Of a stretch of DNA of 64,000 nt, positions 45,399 to 57,421 are shown one piece after another. The DNA is taken from contig CM069597.1 in assembly GCA_035771175.1 (NCBI GenBank), positions 14,853,001-14,917,000 on the forward strand, written 5' to 3'. The stretch is from Paratinospora sagittata (Eukaryota; Streptophyta; Magnoliopsida; Ranunculales; Menispermaceae). The position numbers and the translations under genes are program-made. The first letter of the stretch is position 1; every line of letters starts with the position of its first letter. A model generated the notes under the pieces. The model was not told the origin of the DNA and made no database searches. It was given only the letters and a program-made list of their open reading frames with translations.

Positions 45399-46364
45399 TG
45401 AAAAGTTCTGAAAAGTATTCGTACGTTTTTAAAAAAGTTAACAGAAATAGCAGTAATGTCAGAACAACGAAAATATCTTTTCTGTCGTTTTGTTCCTTTG
45501 AGGGCCCTCATAGAACATCAGCGTCCTACTAAACAATGAAGTGAGGGCGCTACTGAATAGTAAGCGTCCTGACTTACTTTGAGAATTAAACGACTTAAAT
45601 CATTAGGGCGCTACTTCACAGCCGCTTCCTACTTTTTTTTAAAACATTAAACGCACGAGGGTGCTACTCAAGAGTAAGCGTCTTGAAAGTTATTTAAGTT
45701 TATTCTAAAGGTGAGGGCGCTCCTACACAAGTAGCGTCTTGATGATTTATTCAACTTATAACTTATCAGCGCCCTTAAAGATAGAAATCACTTAAAAAGC
45801 AGAAAGAACTTCAAGGGAGCTGAAACTAAGTCAGCGTCCTGACATTCTCAAAGGTTAATAAAAGAAAGGTCGTTACTAACAGGCAAACAACCTTACTAAT
45901 CAGTTCAATTCAACCTTGAGCTTCCTAATATTTTATCAGCGTCTTGACTCATCAAGTCCTGAAGGGAGCTGCTAAAACATTAGTGTCCTGAAAGACTTTT
46001 ATAAAAGCTATTTTTTATTTCTCAATTAAAGCTCGATAAAACATAATGTAACCGAATTAAATCAAATATGCAGATGATCGATTAAAACATGCAGACATGC
46101 ATATTGTTGAATCCCATGACATAGAAAGTCCTACAACCTATCATAATCTAATCATATAACTAAACATCTTCAAACGATCATGGTCTTCAAGAAGATCTTT
46201 TAATACGTTCGCCATGCATCATTGAATCTTTGAAACCTTCAAGTAAGATTAGATATGCCATATGTGCAGTAATATCATAAACAAAATGAGGTTTGTAATC
46301 ATCAAAATATCTTTCATACTAGGGACATTTTCTTGTAAGGGACGTGTGGATAATTGGTTTAACA

Positions 46365-46643
46365 ATCTCCCCCTTTTTGATGATTTCAAACACACTACTA
46401 TAGGCTTTTGAAGCAAGCTAATAGAATGATGTGTGTATGCATGAAATGCAGTACTAATGATCCTTGATTCATATGATAGGAGTGTATTTCCAAGGAATGT
46501 ACTTAAAACGTCACTAAGACTCCCCCTTAGTGTTAAGCTCCTTCTGAATATATGATGCTTCAATGATATTACTTCTCTTCCTTTTGAAATATCAAAAAGA
46601 GTAAAGTATCATAAAATATGTCTCCCCCATATAGAGGTAAGCA
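46365..46643 (-). other. Multiple polypurine tracts of element C
   Basis: Plus-strand view: ATCTCCCCCTTTTTGA at 46365-46380 next to the LTR, ACTCCCCCTTAG near 46520 and TCTCCCCCATA near 46622. A further tract near 46575 is degraded to TCTCTTCCTTTTG. Confidence 0.78.
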
Positions 46644-48200
46644 TCATAAATCAGTCTCAGAGAACATGCCAAGTTCTCTTCGAATGTGAACAAAGTGGTC
46701 TTTTGGTAAGGCTTTAGTAAATTTGTCGGCCAGTTGTTTTTTGGTTCCAATGTGAGATAATGACTTTTCCATTTTGCATATGATCCCGTAAAAAGTGATG
46801 TCTTATTTCAAAATGCTTAGTTCGGGAGTGCAATACAAGATTTTTAGATATGTTAATAGCACTAGTATTATCACACAAAATTTCAGCACATTGAATGAAT
46901 ATTTGATTATCATGAAGTTGTTGTTTCATGTAAAGAACCCGAGAACAACAACTTCTAGCTGCAACATATTCTGCTTCAGCTGTGGATAGTGCCACAGAAT
47001 GTTGTTTCTTTCAAAACCAAAAACTCAAAGAATTTTCAAGAAAGTGACCAAATTCGGAGGTACTTTTCCTATTAGTTAGACTACCGACATAGTCGGAGTC
47101 CACATAAATTTTGTGATCAAAAGTAATACCTTTGGAATACCAAATTCCTAAGTGTGTTGTGCCATTTATGTTTCTGAATATTCGTTTGACACATTTTAAA
47201 TAAGATTCTTTAGGTTCAAATTGAAATCTTGCGCAAAGACAGACACTGAACATGATGTCATGTTGACTTGTGATTAGGTACAAAAGACTTCCAATCATGC
47301 TTCTATAAGGTTTTTAATCAATTGACTTACCTTTTTCATCCTTATCTAATTTGATTGCATAAGTACAGGGAGTATCAATCGATTTCAAATTGTGCATTTG
47401 AAACTTTTTAACCATTTTCTTAGCATACTTTGATTGGCTTATGAAGGTGCCTTTCTACATTTGCTTAGTTTGTAAGCTGAGAAATTATGTAAGTTCTCCT
47501 ATCATACTCATTTCAAATTCCTTCTACATTAATTTAGAAAACTCATCACATAGTTCTTTGTTTGATGCACCAAAAATGATATCATCAACTTAAATTTGAA
47601 CAACAAGCATATTGTCATTGTGATGTTTGATAAACAAAGTTGGATCAAGTTTTCCTTTGTGAAACTTATGATCTAAAAGAAATGAACTCAGTCAATCATA
47701 CCAAGCTCTTGGAGCTTGTCTTAATCCATATAAGGCTTTGTGGAGTTTGAACACATATTCCGGGTCTTGAGCATCCTCAAACCCTAGAGGTTGTTCCACT
47801 TATACCTCTTCGTTGATTTATCCATTTAGAAAAACACTCTTTACATCCATTTGGTATAAGGAAAAATTCTTGTAACAAGCATAGGCAAGTAACATTCTTA
47901 TTGCCTATAATCTTGCTACTTGCAAAGGTTTCTTCGAAGTCTATGCCTTCTTCTTGGTTGTACCCTTGTGCAACCAATCTAGCCTTATTGCGGACAATGA
48001 TACCTTGTTCATTATTTTTGTTTATAAAGATCCATTTGGTTCCTATAATGGATTGATGAAAAGGTCTAGGAACTAATTCCCATACTTTGTTTCGCACAAA
48101 GTGTCCTAGTTCTTCTTGCATAGCAAGAAACCAATTTCCATCTTTCAGTGCCTCTTCCACTTTAACTGGTTCAAATTGTGATACAAAAGCAACAAGCTCC
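46644..48200 (-). pseudogene. Element C reverse transcriptase and RNase H
   Basis: RT blocks: IGTKWIFINKNNEQ near 48050, [16 protein letters not shown] near 47960, then a frameshift near 47925; [13 protein letters not shown] near 47710. The YVDD Tyr codon is a stop (TAA, plus strand TTA near 47594), while the two Asp codons remain. RNase H: 47298-47011 and 46995-46714, with SLTNRKSTSEFGHFLE, LSTAEAEYVAARS and CDNTSAINIS. C-terminus ELGMFSETDL then TGA at 46644. Confidence 0.85.
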
Positions 48201-49480
48201 TAATCTTTTTGAATTGAAGCTCTAGTGGACACACTCTTTCGTGGATCTCCTAAAATTTGATCTTGGGAAAGACCTTGAAGCAGTCTAGAGTTTTTAGAAG
48301 ATTCTAAAGATGGTTCAGGTTCAAGATCTATAATTTTAGTTGTCTTGGGTTCATCATCATCAAAACTCAATTGTTTAAGTTCCTCCTCAAGAGTTTTCTT
48401 ATTTTCATTTTCATCACACTTTACGTGAATTGATTCTTCTACAGTTTGATTAGATTTGTTGAACACTCTGTAGGCTCTATTATGAGAAGAATATCCTAAG
48501 AAGATTCCTATGTCAGACTTAGGTTCAAACTTATCTAGATTATCTTTATCATTAAGAATATAACATTTTCACCCGAATACTCAAAGTAGCTAATGTTGGG
48601 TGCTCTACCCTTCCATAGTTCATATGGAGTTTTATTCAAATCTCGTTTGATTAAAACTCGGTTCATCACATAGCAGGCAGTGTTTATAGCTTCACCCCAA
48701 AAATGATTTGCAGTGTTATACTCGTTGAGCATTGTTCTACATATCTCCTGCAGAGTTCTATTTTTTCTTTCAACTACACCATTTTGCTGTGGTGTCCTAG
48801 GGGCTGAAAGATGGTGAGTGTAACCTTGATTGTTACAAAATTCTTCGAGATTTTTATTGGCAAATTCACTACCTCTATCACTCTTAATTATGTTGAGAGA
48901 TTTAGAGTTTGATTGATGCCTCTTGCTCTTAAATGATGATCGAGTATGCTTATCAAGTTGACATGGTTCACATACCTTGCCTTTTGAGTAAGTTCCCTTT
49001 GGAATACCCTTCGCAAGATCATGTTTGACAATTCTAGATATGTTATCCATATTAACATGAGCTAATCTCCTATGCCATACCCATGCATCATTACATGAGA
49101 TAACACTTAAACATGTTACATTTTATTTCTTCATGTCATTAAAGTTTGTGCAATACACATTCTTAATTCTAGATGCCATGAATGCAACAGCTTTATCAGC
49201 ATGCTTGACTGTGCACCTATTTGCTGAAATGTCATAACCCTTGTCACATAATTGACTTATGCTCAAGAGATTATGCTTTAGCCCTTTAACATAAAGCACA
49301 TCACAGATATGGATAGAAAATCAGTACCAATAGTTCTGATGCCTTCAATGTCACCTTTGTTGTCATCTCCAAAAGTGACCTTTCCTCTTTTCTTCTTTTT
49401 AAGGCTCAGAAATTTAGATTTATCTCCAGTCATATGCCTTGAGCAGCCGCTGTCTAGATACCATATATCTTCATTTTTGC
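48201..49480 (-). pseudogene. Element C protease, integrase and linker
   Basis: Protease motif LDSGCSRHMTGD at about 49462-49427. GAG-pre-integrase with HRRLAHVNMDN near 49060, then CEPCQLDKH near 48960. Integrase core: SDRGSEFANKNLEEF near 48870, then SAPRTPQQNGVVERKNRTLQ near 48790. The segment between CEPCQL and SDRGSEF, which holds the first catalytic Asp (MDLFGP in element A), is deleted near 48900. The linker 48466-48200 has ILGDPRKSVSTRASIQKD. Confidence 0.83.
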
Positions 49481-49484
49481 ATAT

Positions 49485-50990
49485 CTACACAACATAAAAT
49501 ACTTTTGACTTTGGTACCCCTGCAAGTTTGGGTCCTTGCATGTTACCTTCAGTAAGAACAGATATTTCAATCCATGCAAATTTCTTCTTCTTTCTACTTA
49601 AGACATTACATCTAAGTATGGTATTACCTTCCTTATAACATTTTTGGCATTTTGGTCGTTTGGTTAGTAAGGTATTGTATTCTTTTTGTTTCGACCCATG
49701 AGTATAGCCTAAGCCAGTTTTGTCTAATGCACCTCTTTGTGATCCTAGCATCACGTCAAAAAACTTTTGACCATTTGTGAATTTAGACATGGTGCAGTTC
49801 AGGTCTTCCTTTTCCTTTCTAAGAGTTTCATTTTAAATTTTTAATTTTCCAACAACTTTCTTAAGTTGTTCATTGTCTAGAGACATTCCGCCTAGCTCTT
49901 CTTGTTGGAATTCTATATCCTCAAAAGCTTCTTCAAGACTATGCTGGAGCTTTTCATTTTGCTGCGTCTCTTACTAAGTTTCATCTTAAGTTCCTGAATA
50001 TGAGCATAGAGCTCATTAAGTTTGTCAATGAGTTTAGATTTTACCTCGGTGCTTGCCATTAAGCACAGTGCAGCAGTGTGATCTGAATCCGCTTCATTTT
50101 CGCTTGAACTTGAATCATCCCATGTAGCTTTGAGAACTTTCTTGTCCTTTCTATATGAGCTTGAGTTCTTTTTATATTTAGTGGGACATTCACTCTTTAC
50201 ATGACCTGGTTTGTAACAACCGTAACATATTAACTCTACAGGTTTATACTCGAGTTTCTTTCTTTTGTGAAACCTTGAGTAAGAATTATTCTTACTCTTT
50301 CTCCTAAGCAACTTATTGAACTTTCTAGATAACATAGCCATGTCATGTTCTGAGTCTGACTCACCTTTGAAATCAGTTTCAACATTGAGGGCAATAGATT
50401 TCTTTTCTTTTCCCTCAACCTTGACCGGGCTCATCTTATCTTTTAACTTCATTTCATGAACCGCACAGTTCATCAAAAGTGTATTTTGCCAGATTCTTGG
50501 CTTCTTCAATGGTCGTGGCGTTGGAGCCATGCTCTGGGTAGGCCTCTTAGAAACTTTCTAATAGTTTCTTCTTGGTCATAGATTTTTCTTAGCTTCTTCA
50601 TCTCATTGATGTTTGTTGTAAACCTAGTAATAGCCTCAACTATCGAGTCAGTTTCCTTCATCTGGTAGGTCTCATATTTTTCAACTAACAGTTGGAGCTT
50701 TTCCTTTTCAACTTGCAAAGTTCTTTCGTGGGTGACCTCTAACTTGTTCCAGATTTCCTTAGCGATTTCACTCACACTGACTCTATTGAACTCTTCGACT
50801 TATAAACTGCAAAACAAAATGTTTGCAACTTGGTTATTCAATAGTTCTCTTTTCTTTTCCTTGGTACTCCATTCGTCTATTTCCTTCGGGACAGTGTGAA
50901 TAGTTTTCTTCCTTGAACAGTGGTGGTCGTTTGGTGGAGTTTCCTTCACCTGAGAGATAAGTGCTTCTTTCGTTTTGTCCTGCCATACTC
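49485..50990 (-). pseudogene. Element C gag
   Basis: Starts with ATG near 50986 (MAGQNER). The core has AKEIWNKLEVTHERTLQVEKEK (50765-50700) and MKETDSIVEAITRFTTNINE. First zinc knuckle near 50230-50190, CYGCYKPGHVKSEC (CX2CX4HX4C). A Lys/Glu-rich stretch follows, then the second, damaged knuckle CQKCYKEGNTILRC near 49640 (His replaced by Asn). About 105 bases of the gag core present in B are missing near 50895. Several frameshifts. Confidence 0.83.
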
Positions 50991-51022
50991 AATCAAAGAT
51001 GGTCAGATACTTTGACGGTTAA

Positions 51023-51037
51023 CCTGCTCTGATACCA
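51023..51037 (-). other. Primer-binding site of element C (initiator-Met tRNA)
   Basis: Minus strand TGGTATCAGAGCAGG, two bases after the 5' LTR. It is the intact copia/Sirevirus primer site. Confidence 0.93.
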
Positions 51038-51039
51038 AT

Positions 51040-54000
51040 TGTTGACCCAAAGAGGGTAGTGAATTGGAAACTTAGCAGATATTAACCTTTTTTAAAATGG
51101 TCTGGAATAATAAAAGCAGATTAAACAAAGTATAACAATCAAATACAGCAAATGTAAATGAGATAGTACAAGCAAGATTTATAGTGGTTTAGTCGCTCCT
51201 ACATCCACTACCTAAACCTCCTTAGTTGGATTTGTTCAAACTCCACTATAGACCTTCTTACAGGTGAAGATCAAACCAATACACTTTCTCAACTTATGAG
51301 TGTGAGAACTATCGATTCTCAGCTTTCGGGTGTGAGAAAATCGTTTTTCAACTTGCGGGTGTGAGAGGACCTATTCTTTACTTACAGGTGAGAGAGGACC
51401 TATTCTCAACTTACGGGTGTGAGACGACCATTTACAACTTTGAGCAATACTTGCTCTAACTCAATAACTTACCAGTCACTACAAACTGAGTACAAGATGT
51501 GATATTATTCCCTTTACTTAGAATCAAAGTGATACTTACAAAGCTTTGGATTGAACCTTTTGTGATCACAGATTCAACAAAATATGTATGATGAAGTTTA
51601 TGCTGAAAACAGGTTCAAAGAGCTTTTGTGTTCTTCAGTGGGTTTTTAAAATAACGAAAATGAAGATCAATCAACCCAGAAGACTTTAAGTTTTTCTTTC
51701 AAAAGATCGTAAGATCAAGCACAAGTGAAAGAAGACTGACTTTCAAAAAATATTTTGGCACAAATGAAAACTGTTAATACGTTTTGAATGAATATCAATT
51801 TTGTATATCATTAGTGGTTTTTCTGCTCTAAGGCAACATGTATATATAGGAATAACAGAAGCGCAACGGACTCGATGATTTTTGGCGCTCTAGGTTATTT
51901 TAAATATAACGTTAACATTTTTTCCCGAAATGAATTGATTCAGCTAAATGCATATTATAACGATAGCACCTGAATCGTCTGATCCTTCCATGAAAGAGGA
52001 ATGTTCAGACGAGGGTTTAGAACGTTCAAAAAGTTCAGAAAAAGTTGTTGTACTATTCTAAAAAGTTCTGAAAAGTATTCGTACATTTTTGAAAAAGTTA
52101 ACAGAAATTGTAGTAATGTCAGAACAGCAAAAATATATTTTCTATGGTTTTGTCCCTTTGAGGGCGTTCATAGAACATCAGCGTCCTACAAAACATTGAA
52201 GTAAGGGTGTTATTGAATAGTAAGCATCCTGACTTACTTTGACAATTAAACGACTTAAATCATGAGGGCGTTATTTCGCAGTTAGCGTCCTACTTTGCTT
52301 TAAAACATTAAACACACGAGGGCGCTACTCAAGAGTAATCATCATGATATTTTAAACAGTTTTAAAGCAATCTTAAGTGCGCTGACGGACAATAAGCATC
52401 CTGAAAGTTATTTAAGTTGATTCTAAAAATGAGGGCGCTCCTCCACAAGTAGTGTCTTGATAATTTATTCAACTTATAACTTACAGCTTCCTTAAAGATA
52501 TAAATCATTTAAAAAGCAAAAATAACATCCAGCGAGCTGAAACTAAGTCAGTGTCCTGACATTCTCAAAGGTTGATAAAAGAAAGGTCGCTACTAACAAG
52601 CAAGCATCCTTATTAATCAGTTAAATTCAACCTTGAGCTTCCTAATATTTTATCAACGTCCTGACTCATCAAGTCCAGGAGGGCACTGCTAAAACATTAG
52701 TATCCTGAAAGACTTTTATAAAACGATTTTTCATTTCTCAATTAAAGCTCGATAAAACATAATGTAACCGGATTAAATCAAATATGCAAACGATCGATTA
52801 AAACATGCAGGCATGCATATTTGTAAGCACCCGTGCCTTTAGGTGACGTCATTTTGACCCATAGTGTACCCTATACGTATTCGTATACGTATGTGTATAT
52901 GTATTTTGATGCTCGAAGTACGTAAGTTCGAGTGTCTTTGCATGATTTTAGATCATAAAGGGTGCGCATGAAATTTTGGAACCATCGGAGACCCGTTCGA
53001 CGTCAAAACATTTCAAAAACGATGTTTTGGATCCAGTGGAGCTTTCTCCGTGGAGGAAGAAATTCCTGTCACAACTTACATCGATGGAGTGATCTCCTAG
53101 ATCCATTGTCTGATTGGGATGAAATTTTGTCAGCTCATTCTTATATTATAGATCTTCATTATGAACGGTAAAGATCTTGATTGGAGTTACCTACTTTGAG
53201 TTATAAGACCCCAAACACTGTTTCACAGATTCTGGGATTTTCTTACGCAGTTTTGATTAAAGAGATAGATCTCACAATCCCACCGTTGGATTGAGCCTAA
53301 AGTTTACCATAATGTTTATAACTTACGCATTAAACGTTTGAACGGTTAAGATGTTAACGTCGTGCGTATTTTCCAAGAAATGGACTATCTAAATGCAAGT
53401 ATTGTAACAGGAAAACTGGGTTTTTAATAGTTTTGACAACTTTTAGTTGTGGGCCTAAGCTTATCTATTTGAGCAACCAAAACGTGATTTTAGGCTCATT
53501 TGCTCATTTCTCAGCAAGAAAAGAGAGAAAGGAGCTGGAGAGGAGAAAAGGAGAGGAAAGTTAGGGTTTGGTGGTTTCTTGCTCAAGAACACCTTAAGGT
53601 TTGTATTTTTCCTCCATTTCTTCCTTGAATCTCTCTATTAGTTGCATGATAGCTTTATTTTGAGCATGAGGGTTTCATTTTGATGCATGCATTGTGATGA
53701 ACCTTGGATGGGTGGAAGACCAAAGTTGGAGTTGAGTCTTGCATATCACATATGTGTGATTAGAGAGTGCAAGGCGTACACTAATGGTGAAAACCCCAAT
53801 TTCTAGCAAGAAATTGGAAGGTTTAGTTCAAATGACCTATACTTAGTTTATGGCCTTAGACTTTTTCAAAATGTTTGCATGTCAACTATGTTGATCTAGT
53901 GGCCATTGTGGATGATTCCATATTGCAAGATCAGTAAAATTCATGGTTGAACATGGTGGCCTAGTGTAAAATTGGCAATAGGGCATATGTATGAAAATTT

Positions 54001-55955
54001 CCAGATTTGGGGCTTTTGATGCTCTTGATATAAAATCTGGAAAATTATGCAATGTAGGTCTAATTGGACATTATTAGAGTTTTTTGATGATTGAATTCAG
54101 TGGGTTTTTATAATGGACACCCTAAGGTTGACTAATTTTGATCTAGGCTAAGTATTTGGTAATTTTGCATGTAATTTGGGGATTTTGCCCAAATTGGGAG
54201 TGTTCACCCAAAGCAAGTCAATTTGTGAAATTGACTTGGAGATTGTTTAATTGGGCCCAAATTAAGTAGAATCATGGGTTTAAAATGTTAGAACCTATGT
54301 TAAATTGATATGACTTAGTTCATTTTGACCTTATGTTTTATATTGGCCTAATTGGGGATTTTGACCAAGACTTAGTCAATTGATGAAATTGACTTGATGT
54401 ATAGTCTAATTGACCCTAATTATAATTGAATTTCATGTATATTAGTGGTTGGATCATGGGATCACCCTATTACATTCAATTTAGGTCAATCTTAGTTTAA
54501 TTGAGTCTAAATGATCAAGTTGGGCAATATGAAAGTTGGCTCAAGGGGGTAATCAATTTAGAATCTAATTGACTTTAGATTGGGTTTGAACATGGGGTTT
54601 TGACACACTTTATGACTGATTTTCAGTTGTGTGAACCATGTTATTTCCAGGTCTTGTGATTGATCTTGAACCCGTTTAGTCAATTGGAGAGTTTTGGCAA
54701 TTGGATTGGCTAGACTTAGCCAATCAAGTGTGAGTGTTCTTTTACTTTTGGATTATTTATATGTGGCATTGTAGTATAGAAATGTTTTAAATGCTTATGT
54801 ATGATGGTATCCATGTTTTAATATTCCATGAAATTCATTTGAGCATAATTCATTGGGATGACAATTTGGGTTGAGGCCCCTAGTTGGAATTTCCTCTTTT
54901 TGGGAATTCTCGTAAGTCTAGCGGCGATCTCAGTTGTGTAGTTGGCAGAGGGTTTTATGCCTTGTGTATGGGTAGGTTTGTTTAAATTAATCCTACGTGC
55001 TGCACGACCCCATAAACCCTATTAGAATACGAGTATTGTGTGTGTGTTCGGGCGCTGTGTGTCGCGCACCAGGCCTTGAAAACCCCATACTCAGGAGGTG
55101 TTAGGATTGCATAAGGATGACTACAAAATGTTATGCATCGTCTTATGTATGACTTGATGCATTATGTTAGCATGTATGTAATATATTTCCTCATCATGAA
55201 AATTTCAACTGTTTTATGATCTTACCATGTTTTATAAATGCACGTATATGCCACTTGTAAATAACATTCACTGAGCTGGCTGTAGCTCACACCTCACCAT
55301 CTTCTTTTAGGATCTGATAGAAAAGGAAAAGGGAAGGCTTGACTGCGGAGCGTCCCTTGTTTTTGTTTCATGTAGGTGTTGTACATTTAGTTTTGTATTT
55401 TGATAATTATGTACATGATAACACCTAGTAATTGTATATTTAACACATAGTTGGGATGTGTTGGGTTTTGTATCATTTTGAAGACTCTGGAATTTTATGT
55501 TTGTAAAACTTTGGAGAAGTAATATTTTATTTCATTATGATCATGATAGTTGGTTGTTAATGATGTACTTTTATTTCTTTTTGGGGATTCGTATTTGTAT
55601 TTTAGGCTGACGGGACATCGGGTGTACCGATGGAGGGTATACTCGGAGGTTCCCGTGCCGGTCATGACGTCACGTATAGTGGGTCGTGACAATATTGCTG
55701 AATCTCATGACCTAAAAGATCCTACAACCTATGATAATCTAATCATATAACTAAACATCTTCAAACGATCATGGTCTTCAAGAAGATGTTTTAATACGTT
55801 CGCCATGCATCATTGAATCTTTGAAACCTTCAAGTAAGCTTAGATATGTCATATGTGCAGTAATATCATAAACAAAATGTGGTTTGTAATCATCAAAATA
55901 TCTTTCATATTCGGGACAATTTCTTGTAAGGGACATGAGGATAATTGGTTCAACA
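51040..55955 (-). repeat. Element C 5' LTR, interrupted
   Basis: Minus strand starts TGTTGAACC at 55955 and ends TTTGGGTCAACA at 51040. Array II is at 51260-51435 and array I at 52155-52705. Split by the solo gypsy LTR at 52822-55691. Net length about 2.04 kb. Confidence 0.9.
52822..55691 (+). mobile_element. Solo Ty3/gypsy LTR (2.87 kb) in the element C LTR
   Basis: Starts TGTAAGCACCCGTGCC and ends GGGTCGTGACA, with 5-bp duplication ATATT (52817-52821 and 55692-55696). A purine-rich GAGAGAAAGGAG leader stretch near 53520, TTCACTGAGCTGGCTGTAGCTCAC near 55268 and the GACGTCA motifs near both ends (52852, 55667) fit plant gypsy LTRs. No coding region. TG/CA ends and the duplication make a solo LTR the simplest reading; orientation is taken from the TGTAA start. 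Confidence 0.82.
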
Positions 55956-57267
55956 TAATTTTTGTTTATTAGTTAATAATTTGACTCATTCTATGTTTTA
56001 GTGTGTTATTGATTTGATTTGATTTTTTTTGTAGGTATTTAGATGTGTTAGTCATGGTTTTGGATGATGACAACATGTACAAGAAGTTGCAAAAGAGAAG
56101 CATGAAGAACCCAAGTCGAAGCGGAAAGAAAAATGGCTAAGTCCACAAAACAGTGTGAACAAACAACGTTTTGGGAGCCACGGCGCCGAAATGGTGAACA
56201 AAAAAAAAAAAAGGAAGGAACACTCTGAGGGCCGCAGCGCCCGTTGCGGCTTTGCGATAGAGAAAAAATAGCATTCTGTGCACCGCGGCGCCCATCACGG
56301 CGCTACTGGGTTACTTAATCTTGGGATTTTTGTGATTTTAACAGTTTTTCTCCTACACTTTCTAATTTCGATTCTAGACGACTATGGGGATATTATATAT
56401 CAATTTTAGGCTTTTCAAGGGAGGAGGACTGGAGAAGACAAAGAGACAGCTAGAAGTGAAGGAACGCGAAGATTCGAAGTTGGAAACAAGGAAGAAGATT
56501 CAAGTTCCATGATTTTTTAGTTTCCTATTCATGTCTATTTTTTAGTTTTTCTTCATATCTTGTGTTATTTTTATCCAAGCTATGAACTAAGTTTACTTTC
56601 TAGAGAGGAGATGGATCCTAACTTGAATATTATGGTTTGATTTTAGATTTTGTTTATTATCAACAAGATTTTTATGGTTTATTCATGATTTCATATGCTT
56701 AATGCTTTTGGTTTCTTGGCCACAAATCAAATAAATTTAGACTTGGAAGGCGGCACTCTAGAGAGGGTTTTCTACGTTGGAAAAAGGGGATTACGACATG
56801 AAATTGTTGTAGAATCGAGAGGTTTACAAAGTTTCATGAAGTTGTAGGAAAATCACTAAGTTTAATGGGTTGTTGAGAATACAGGTTTTATTGAGAGATC
56901 GAATCCTATTCTTGATGATATGTTCTAATTCGACACTCGAGAGAGGGAATTAGAGATGTGAGGATTTTGACTTATAGATCAGGAAATTGATTTAATAATA
57001 AGCATGTATGAATTACATAATTTTGGGTTAGGTGAAGTTGATTCTCTAGATTTTTTGTATATATTGATATTTCTCCATAGTTTATTCGTTTGATTAAATT
57101 TATTTGTTATTTAAATATTTAAAATTCTACAATTTGATTCACTAGATAAAGTTAAAGATTAGTGACCACGGTAATTGTTGAGGTAAACATTCCTAGAGGA
57201 CGACAACCCGATCTTCATTAGGTATTACTACTATCTGACACCGTATACTTGCGGTTTGCACGTAACA
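55956..57267 (+). repeat. Element H 5' LTR, right piece
   Basis: Continues after element C with TTTATTAGTTAATAATTTGAC. It carries the GC-rich islands (56177-56310), the CACTCTAGAGAGGG and CACTCGAGAGAGGG blocks, and ends ACTTGCGGTTTGCACGTAACA. Together with the left piece the LTR is about 1.44 kb. Confidence 0.85.
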
Positions 57268-57273
57268 AGTTTT

Positions 57274-57291
57274 TGGTGTCGTTGCTAGGGA
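57274..57291 (+). other. Primer-binding site of element H (Asp tRNA type)
   Basis: TGGTGTCGTTGCTAGGGA, a decayed form of TGGCGCCGTTGCCGGGGA, the site complementary to Asp tRNA used by Athila-type elements. The changes are mostly C to T, as expected after methylation. Confidence 0.8.
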
Positions 57292-57371
57292 TTGATTCAC
57301 TCTATTTCCATCAATATCGTTAGTAATTGATTTTGATTTTAATCTAGTATTTTTTTTTTGAATTTGTTTCT

Positions 57372-57421
57372 TTGTTATTCCCATTTTCTTTGAGGGACAA
57401 GGCTCAGACATTGTTGCAAGG
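57372..57421 (+). pseudogene. Element H gag, N-terminal piece
   Basis: LFPFSLRDKAQTLLQ matches the start of the Athila retrotransposon gag domain. The frame then enters another LTR; gag resumes at 58927. Confidence 0.75.

Larger units (their letters stand above)
43001..46364 (-). repeat. Element C 3' LTR, interrupted
   Basis: Minus-strand start TGTTAAACC at 46364, end GGGCCAACA at 43001. Array II is at 43222-43375 and array I at 45500-45990. The foldback insertion occupies 44005-45398. Net length about 1.97 kb. Confidence 0.9.
43001..55955 (-). mobile_element. Element C: full-length Sirevirus-type copia element (- strand) with two insertions
   Basis: 5' LTR 51040-55955 (carrying a 2.87-kb insertion), primer site 51023-51037, gag, protease, integrase, RT, RNase H, purine tracts, 3' LTR 43001-46364 (carrying a 1.39-kb foldback). 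It sits in H's 5' LTR; flanks are TTATT (42996-43000) and TAATT (55956-55960), a 5-bp duplication with one change. It is the only copy here with all pol domains between two LTRs, but every frame is broken. Confidence 0.93.

Noticed and set aside
44604..45532. Short overlapping frames (GLCTRMGQYYGS type) in the foldback
   Set aside because: They recur because the module is repeated, in both strands; no start context or known domain.
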